DNA of 64,000 nt from Heliopora coerulea (lineage: Eukaryota > Cnidaria > Anthozoa > Scleralcyonacea > Helioporidae): positions 1,364,001 through 1,428,000 of the forward strand of contig JASJOG010000014.1 of the NCBI GenBank assembly GCA_030142905.1, read 5' to 3'. The notes under the pieces were generated by a model, which had not been told where the DNA came from, ran no database searches, and saw nothing but the letters and a program-made list of their open reading frames with translations. This document shows positions 56,609 to 64,000 of the stretch, piece by piece (the stretch's first letter is position 1; every line of letters starts with the position of its first letter). The position numbers and the translations under genes were made by a program.

Positions 56609-59600
56609 TATAACGATTTACTACAATAACCGTAAATGATGACTACCTTAGCTGACCTTCGGTATGAAAAAAAAATAATATTTTACCGTCATCAAGTTAA
56701 TTTCTATACTTCTTTAAATATCTTCTCGATTAGAGAAATTATAAAACAGATGAACAACTTGCGCAACTTGTTTCAAATGAATCTTTCAAAAATTTGCTGT
56801 CGCACGGATTTTCTGTATTTTCAACAGTAAAAATTGCGATTTCTGGTGTTTTTGATGAGTGAAAGATTTTTTCAAATGTCATTTTGGTCGAATATTGCAC
56901 TAGCTTGTTAATTAAAATTGTTATTCGGACAACCAAAATATACATTTATCAAAAAGTGAACTGAAAATTCAACCCAAGTGTCTATCCTTTGTGTAGAAAG
57001 ACTAGGTAGTAATTTACAGACATTACAAGTATACTAAGCAAAATTTGTGTAAAAAGACTTTGTGGCAATTTACTGACAACACAACTTTATAAGAAATTGA
57101 CAGAAAATGCAAAGAATAGTAAAGAAATAGATAGAAAAAGCGGAATGCTGCATATGCAAGAAAAACGACGTGTATGCAACGAAAAACTTGGAAAACTGGC
57201 GAAGTAAAAAGCAGAAATTTCCGACGTTTCAAGGAAAAAACTACCTAAATAAAATAGTACTAAAAACAAAAGGTAAAGAAATGATTTATGACAAGAAATA
57301 AGTGAATTCAAATCAGTTGTAGATAACTCAAAGCCTCTTAACTAGAGAAAAGAAAAACTCTTAGACGTCTACCAAAAGGTCAAGGCCAGGTTAAGACTGT
57401 AGGAGGCCCAAGACCAAATTTTGTGGAGTCCCTTGACTTTAATTTATTTTACCTTTTCCAGTTACTTATACGATCACTCAAATACTTCGATCTTTAAGTG
57501 TGACATCAAGCACCAGCTGCTCATTGACATATTAGGACCATAAGGAATCACACTTCGATCATAAAACAACTTGCCGTATCCCGCATTACTTCTGGTGCGC
57601 TTGTGACCAATATCAAAAAGACATATTTGAAAAAATTGAAAAAAATAAAATCTGGAATCCCTAAACACGGTGCTCTCTTAATTTGGAGGGCTCGGAACCC
57701 AGGTTCTTTTGGCTCCGCCTCCAACCAGTCAATCCAATCTCAGACTTTCAAATCACTCACACTTCATTCCACCTCTGTTTACTTGCCCCTAGTTAAATTG
57801 TTTTAAGTTTCACGGCTAATTTTAATCAACATGTTTATCAACACATGCATTATTCCTTTATCTTGTTTTATTTAGTGTCTTCTAGAGTTATTTTAATCTG
57901 GTAATTAACATTTAGTTTCTTTTTTTGTTTTTTCGACACGAGAGATGGATGATCAATCGAAAAGCTTTTTTTTTATTTCCTAAAGAAAAGATTTTTGGCT
58001 TGTCGAAAGAAAACTTTTGATCATTCCTAGTCCTAGCCACAATTCTTTGATAAATTTGTGTGTGACTTTCATTTGCTCGTTACCCTAGATCCCTGTAACT
58101 AACAACATGCTCATTTCACCCACAGTATGCGTTTTCAGTGCCCCTACAATCTTTCACCGTATGTTTGATGTATGCTAATGTGTACATAGTGTCCTATCCG
58201 TATTATAAACCATACGACCTCATCCGCGCAACTTAAATTTTATGTTTGTGGAATCTCTTGTTAAACAAGGGATTACGACTCCGAAGTGGCTTGCTACGTG
58301 CGATAAAGTAGGTATTTTGATCACAATCATGAAAATATTTAGAAAAAATATTTCTTTAACCTCTTCAGTTCATACTTTAAGGGATGTGCAAGATTTTATC
58401 CCTCTTATTTTCATCATCATTTCTCGTAGCCTGCATTAATTCTCTCCAAAATTTGTTTTTTCTACCCCATCGGCTTTCTGGTACAAATCGTGTTTTTTTC
58501 TAAAAATCTCTTTCCGGTTTAACAACCAATGCAAGATTAGGCCGACATCAAAGTATCAAGGAGGTCTGCTAGCAATTTTGAATAAGTAAAATTAAGTGAT
58601 CCATACTTTTTCCTCTTTCCTTATGTCTATGATTCTGATCGAGACGGCTTAGCTACCTTTTCTTCAACTTCTCGAGGACTGATAATCTTACAGATATTCA
58701 CTTTCTGCGTTCAGTTAATCCCTTTCTTCGTAAGAAGATCACTTAACTTTATTAATATACTCTACGCCAAAAAAACACCACAGGAGTCACGAATCCGTCA
58801 AACGCGAGTTTTAAAACGCGACGCCAAGGTATGGTCACAAATCAAGGTATCGTTGAAAAAAACCTCCACATTTGAACTTGATTTTAAATCCTTCCGAAAT
58901 TCCTACATCATTTTTTTTTATCTTCTCAACCTTTCTCAATCACGACTATTACAAAGGTACCAAGTTGAAGCTCAATATCCAACAACTCTGAAGTCTTTAT
59001 AGAATACACTGTTGGACCACATTTTTAAAAGCACCGATAAACTTATCAATGCATCTGTCATTTTCAGATTAGGTGAAACAAATAAAATCTGACCAGTCGC
59101 TGTCAACCTACGCCTTATTTTTTTCCAGTTCTCTATATAATGATAATTTATTAACGACAAAGTCAGTGGTTGGTTCCGCTAGTTTGATATTAGAGAAAGA
59201 TTGGGTAGTCTGTCACATTTACAGATATATGCAACTTTTTCTGCCGAAGTGAACACGTGCACTCTTCAACACACACCCACAAACCCCTGTTAAATTGTAA
59301 TTTGTGCTTCGAAAATCTCTCTTGAAAGACCCACTGCTGATAAATTTTAGAGATATCCGCTTTTCAAGTGCGCATCAAACTGATTTCAAACATTGTTGGC
59401 TTTCAGTCTGTTGTTCCGGTGAAATGAAAAAGCGTGCGTGTGGTGGGCGAGTTTATAATAGATAGCAAACGTAAATCTGGTGACAAGTGGGTTCACGTGA
59501 AAGAAAATCAGTGAATGAGGTATACGTATACTATTTCCAAAAAAAAAAAAAAAGAATTGAACTAATCTTATTTAAAAGTTATTTAGAAGATAAAGTAGAT

Positions 59601-60803
59601 TAATTTCATTTTAACTGATAAACTTCGATTTTATCGTCTGAGCCGGAATGTTTAAATTTGTGACACTTGGTTTAATGACATATAAGGTGAACTTCAAGAA
59701 GCGCGCTCTGGTGAGACTGGAATCTGCCGACAAATTTAAATACATCGGCCACACAACTAGTTTGCTCGGCATCCGGCCTTTAGTTACTAATCCAACGCAA
59801 AAGTTATCTTTCGATCCAGTTCCTGTAATCATGCTATAATTGTAACAAGAAACTCTTTTTACTGATATACCTGTTCTTCAGTTTAGCGTTCAACCTTTTG
59901 ACTCAAGCCTCCATCACAAAAAATTCCGACAACTTTTTGACTCACGTCGAAGAAACGACGTTAATCAGCTCCCCGATATTCTCATATTCACCCACAGACT
60001 CTACAGTGTAATAACTTCACTTTCCCAATTCTAGAAAACAAACCACAAAGGTGTGAAGACAAAAACCGCATGGGCAAACCGCGTGAGGTTAAGTGGTTGT
60101 ATTTACACGTCATCTGAATTCCGAAACAAGTGTTTGACAAGTGAAATTGTTCAAACATCCATAATTTCGAAGGAAGTCATTTGCGAGAAAGCGAAGACAC
60201 TTCCCCTTGTAGTAAGTAATCATGTTCCCAACCGTCTTGAAGAGGATGCATAGAGTTTCTTTGAGAATGGAAGAAAGCAAAGTTGATTATCAAAAATTGT
60301 AAATAATGTTTTTGAGGTGAACCGAATTAACATGTAGTTACGAGTAGAAAACATGATTGGCATTAAAAAGTGTTTTCGAGAAGTGTTATTCAGGTTGTTA
60401 TGGCAATGGTGACGTTTCAAAATGGTTCTTATAAACATTTAACCTTATCTAAATCAAGAAAAGAATCCTCAGTTTTCACTTTTTATATTTTATACTTTAA
60501 CAAACATTTTTGATCAGGTATGGGCAATCATTAAACAGATATTTTGGGGGGGAATATCCTGTTTTTCCACATAATAATATCCACCCGAATAAAGCGATAA
60601 TTTTCAAACGGCTGCACGATGTCAAGTTTTATTAAAATCTGAGGCCACTAATTTGGCGTCAATTTGCACCTCGTTAAAACTGTTCGAAAAAAGTGAAGAA
60701 AAGAAATTGGGAAAGGGGATAAGACAACTAAAACTTCTTTGAATTACAGGAATAATTTTAATCGAAAATATCCATTATCGATTGACTAGGTGGGAAGCGT
60801 AAT
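56609..60803. other. Gene-poor stretch
   Basis: The most protein-like part is 59611-59839, open on both strands (minus KDNFCVGLVTKGRMPSKLVV; plus ALVRLESADKFKYIGHTTSL). I cannot assign it and see no convincing splice pair. A poly-A run lies near 59540. Confidence 0.4.
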
Positions 60804-61026
60804 CTAATTAGGAATATGAAAGCCCAGTATAATATCTTTATGAAGGCCATTGAGAGAGAAGTATAATCAAAATATTTAATGGTATTCAAACATTTCATTG
60901 TTTCATCACAACATCTTCATTCTCGGAAAAACGAAACGTTAGAATACAATTGAATGTTATGATTTTACTTCTTTCTCAATGGCTTTCATAAAGATATTAT
61001 GCTGGGCTTCTACATTCCTAATTAGG
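60804..61026. mobile_element. 223-bp fold-back MITE with 100-bp arms
   Basis: The left arm 60804-60903 and right arm 60927-61026 are imperfect reverse complements (shared ctaattaggaat, gcccag, ataatatctttatgaa and ccattgaga words) around a 23-base loop. One transcript would form a nearly continuous hairpin. Confidence 0.82.
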
Positions 61027-61815
61027 TAAAATATCTACTCACAAATTCTAAAGATATTCTTTCACATTATCTATTTTTTTCAGTAAATCATCGAACTTAA
61101 TTGTGTCGTCCTTGATTTTTAGGATAAACGCTTCAGTACAGTACCTAACGTTTATGAAATATTTGTCAAATAATGCCGGTCTAAAGCTGTTTTTCGGAGT
61201 TCCCATGATAACAAAAGGAAGGTAAGACTAAGAATTGAATTGGTGAGAGGAGGTGCTACAAAACCTCCTGATCGACACTTATCCCTCCTTTAACTCAACC
61301 AAAACACATTCCTCTTATGGACATATCTTCTAATTAGGGGGATTTTGATTTTAATCTCACCTAGGCGGATTTTATATTTCAAAAATAATTTATATGTATG
61401 ATTTATTTAAAAAAAGTACCAGTAAATACCGAGTACTTGAGGAAAGGGAAAGTGGCAAGATAATTTCAATCAGTTTTCTTTCTGTCGGATGTTATCTTAT
61501 AAATTTTATTTTTTTAAGGTAAGTAGGGTACATGGAATGATACGCAAATGACAGACACATATAAATGTAAAACATCGCAGCGCCCAAGAAACGATCAGGA
61601 ACCCGATCGAAACGATCACAAATGTTCGTTCATTTTGTCAGTCAGGACCACATATATTCATGGAAGTTGTTTGGTTTGAAAAAAGGAAGGATCAGCTTGA
61701 ATGGTAGGTGTGATGCATATGCTGTCATCGGAGATAAATTTGTTTGATGATGGTTTGGTCAAAGCAGATTATCAGATGGGACAAAAAGATATGAAAGTGT
61801 GTAAAGCTAGTGCCA
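61027..61815. other. Non-coding, nothing recognised
   Basis: AT-rich, no exon recognised. Confidence 0.4.
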
Positions 61816-61905
61816 CTAACCCTTTCTGAGATATCTCCGCTCAACAAGAATAATCGTCTGACATTAGCCGGAGTAAAATTGTTAAGTGAAATTAACTGAC
61901 ATTTG
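61816..61905. mobile_element. TTAA MITE family, diverged copy G
   Basis: Begins ctaaccctttctgag (first T changed). The core reads tcaacaagaataatcgtctg then acattagcc and gagtaaaatt, in family order. The right end is decayed. Confidence 0.55.
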
Positions 61906-61984
61906 AAGAAGAAAATTTTGAAATGTTAGAATTTCATCTTTTAAGATCCAACAGGGACCAACTTCGAAAAACGCAACTCTATGG

Positions 61985-62060
61985 TCTGCGGTTGGGAATG
62001 GAACCCGTGAACCTTCGAATCTGGTATAGTGCATGCCCTCCCAATTGAGCAAGAAGAGTC
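61985..62060 (-). other. tRNA-like SINE head, minus strand
   Basis: Box A ttgctcaattgg (62052-62041) and box B gggttccattccc (62006-61994) lie at tRNA spacing on the minus strand. The T arm pairs in part, the acceptor stem does not. Confidence 0.45.
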
Positions 62061-62090
62061 GTTGTCGAGAGCTTGCTCTCGAGTTGTTTT

Positions 62091-62160
62091 CGTGGCCCAG
62101 TTGGTAGAGAGCAGTACCTGATTCGCTAGGTTGGGAGCTTGATTGCCAGCCGGGGACCTA
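62091..62160 (+). other. tRNA-like SINE head, plus strand
   Basis: Box A tggcccagttgg (62093-62104) and a weak box B (gagcttgattgcc, 62135-62147). It points away from the minus-strand head, and a small hairpin (tcgagag/ctctcga, 62065-62082) lies between the two. Confidence 0.4.
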
Positions 62161-63031
62161 ATTGTGTCCGGTTTGTGTCCTGATATAAGATTCTGGCTCT
62201 TACGGAGAATTTCTTTCCTCAAATATACATACCATTCATTCTGATCGTGTGTAAATGCCAAATATTTTTAAGGCCGGTTCGGAACAAAAAACGTTGAAGC
62301 TTAGGTTTCAATAAAATCTGGAATGATCCAACTGCGTTTCTGGCCCGAAAAGTGTTGGAACTAGTATACTAACAAACGTGAAAGCTGGAAAGCCAGACTC
62401 TCCTGCGAAAAAAAATTGTCTCTATCAAATTGAATGAAGAGGGAATTGGAAGTCCAGACACGCACTTTTTCCAGAAATATACGACATCAGCTGTATCACA
62501 GCAAGAGGTTGGGCTTCCATTAGCAAATGAGCAACAATTGACGATCTGTCGAAAGAGAATGGACTATTAGTTCCGAGAGGATTCCTTTGGATCCGTTAGA
62601 TCCGAAAATCATTCAAGGGATGTAAAATTCTGTGCCTGATTAGAAGTATGATTGTCTGGTGACTGTGACTCATAAAGTAAAGTTGATTGACAGTTCCGAC
62701 GATGAATTAATCTTGAAAAGTCCTGAAGCTAGGCATTAGAAGTGAAGTTTGCTTTTTTTTAAATTTTGCTTTTTTGAGAGAGAGTACTCCTTAGTAGTGT
62801 TGATCCTGTGCCTGTACATTTATTGCTGTTTACTAGTAAATATCATTCTACTTTTTTAACACAATTGCGAACGTTTCTGTTTTACTATTTTTTTTAACAC
62901 TTTGGCTTAGCCGCTGGTCTTTAGCCGACTTATCCGAAGGCTCGCACCTCCATCTTTCAAATTCCACGGACTTAAGCATTGACCTTACAGTATGTATATC
63001 TGCATGCACTATATCTGTCACAGTGAATGCT
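62161..63031. other. Upstream region of the GEMIN5 exon
   Basis: No TATA box stands out. The reading frame of the exon is open upstream of the first ATG for at least 70 bases, so the leader is not delimited by a stop. Confidence 0.4.
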
Positions 63032-63331
63032 ATGATGAATAAACACATTATTGCCTCTCCTAACTGGTATAATGGCAGTATTAGCGATGTCAGTGCTGAC
63101 GGAATATTTGCCTTCGGAGCCAAAAATACGATATATCTCATTGATTTGGCTGCTGCAGACAATGGTTCCTTCCTTGGCCAGTTGTGTGGCCATAAGGACA
63201 GGGTGACGTCCATACGCTTCTGCAAAACGTCGGCGTATTCCCGACTCTGTGTAAGCGGTTCAGAAGATCACTTCGTCGCGATATGGGACGTTGATGGTCA
63301 AGTAACTGTGAACAAGCATGGTAAACATCAA
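63032..63331 (+). CDS. GEMIN5: Gem-associated protein 5, first coding exon
   Basis: Starts at tandem ATGs (63032 and 63035) with MMNKHIIASPNWYNGSISDV. SPNWY at the very N-terminus is the GEMIN5 signature, part of the surface that recognises snRNA and the m7G cap. Hydrophobic strands of the first WD40 blade follow (GIFAFGAKNTIYLIDL), then LCGHKDRVTSIRF and FVAIWDVDG, the GH and WD ends of a WD40 repeat. The exon is exactly 100 codons and ends in phase 0 at KHGKHQ before a strong donor (caa|gtaagt, gt at 63332-63333). GEMIN5 is the RNA-binding subunit of the SMN complex for snRNP assembly in the cytoplasm. The remaining blades, TPR-like domain and C-terminal RNA-binding part lie beyond the window. 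A two-codon upstream frame (atgctatga, 63027-63035) overlaps the start. Confidence 0.88.
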
Positions 63332-64000
63332 GTAAGTTTTAAAACTTTCCGAGAATTATCCCCATTTCCATATTTAGAGAGTGTCTACCCCAAATTAGAG
63401 GGGGACGAATCAAAATGAAAAAGGCAAGGATATGAAATGTGGAGTTATTCGACTTTATCTTGGGATAGTCAGGCACGTTTTGGAGGTTGTAAATTTTTTT
63501 TTAATTGGATTATCTAATTATGAATTTTATTTTTTGGAATGCTGTCCATGTGACTTGACCGCCTGCACGTTTGGCAGATTTAACAGATATTTCAAATTGT
63601 GTTCTTATTTCATTCGATGTGGCAAGAATATTTTGTTTTACTGAATTTCTGTACAGCACAATCATCCATTTTATTGGTGTACACATAATTAAATATTGTA
63701 AATAAACACCTAAGTGTTTATTTAATTAAATGCATTTGCTTGTTCCTTTCTATAAATCCTTTATAATTATCATGATTGGGATTCTGCTATGCATTTACAT
63801 GGACAAAGGGTCCTGAGCAAGATTTGGGTACCAACTCTGATTTTAATATAAAACCTTTGTGTATAAATACTGATTACTTATTAACTGAGTCTGAGGTCTG
63901 TTTGGGAAAATATTTGCTTGAGGTTTTGGAGCAAACTGAGCTGTAAAGGAATGAGATCTGTAGGGGAAAACTGAAAGCAAGTACTTTCCTGTACAGACCA
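63332..64000 (+). other. First intron of GEMIN5 (partial)
   Basis: Begins with the gtaagt donor. No second WD40 exon is recognised before the window ends. Confidence 0.6.

Noticed and set aside
1..64000. CRISPR arrays, operons, bacterial promoters or terminators
   Set aside because: The window is eukaryotic: introns, microsatellites and animal mobile elements; no spaced direct-repeat array was seen.

Overview
This is a eukaryotic, AT-rich, intron- and repeat-dominated window. It looks like nuclear DNA of an invertebrate animal, most probably an anthozoan cnidarian such as a stony coral. The grounds are: a metazoan GEMIN5 first exon at the right end; astacin metalloprotease exons with good splice sites; a Penelope-like retroelement with a GIY-YIG domain; hammerhead ribozyme motifs of the kind known from such elements; a TTAGGG-type interstitial telomeric block; and many short inverted-repeat elements. 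The taxon is an inference. No operons or bacterial features are present.

Left part (1-13,700). A degenerate 12-bp minisatellite runs from about 1,850 to 6,245. It is broken by a mariner element with a gutted transposase (2,303-3,236), a TTAA-flanked MITE (3,628-3,728) and two hAT-like insertions (4,391-4,892 and 5,105-5,638). After it come unannotatable AT-rich sequence, another TTAA MITE, a tRNA-like relic and a 158-bp fold-back containing a hammerhead-like core.

Middle left (13,700-23,500). A 5'-truncated Penelope-like element on the minus strand ends in an inverted copy of its own 5' edge. Next is a TTAA-flanked DNA transposon carrying one broken ORF, then two exons of an astacin protease (minus strand). 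A microsatellite-rich stretch follows, holding a textbook hammerhead ribozyme (21,325-21,370) and a perfect 105-bp palindrome (22,467-22,571) with hammerhead-type cores on both strands.

Middle (23,500-47,600). Mostly non-coding. It contains a ~112-bp tandem satellite (25,905-26,565), a possible cysteine-rich exon (30,600-30,695), a probable signal-peptide first exon with a TATA-like box (31,683-31,752, minus), a possible terminal exon (35,081-35,309, minus), a Harbinger-type MITE with TTA target duplications, and an instructive pair of filled and empty insertion sites flanking an interstitial telomere repeat (42,138-43,183).

Right part (47,600-64,000). A complete but defective 2.7-kb Ty3/gypsy-like LTR element has matching LTRs and a 4-bp target duplication. 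It has gag, protease and the integrase tail, but a long coiled coil where reverse transcriptase and RNase H should be. Several MITEs follow (one hAT type with a perfect 8-bp duplication, one 223-bp hairpin), then tRNA-like SINE heads, and finally the first coding exon of GEMIN5 (63,032-63,331, plus strand), whose gene runs off the window. The genes do not form a pathway: the window is gene-poor flanking and intronic DNA in which mobile elements supply most of the recognisable structure.
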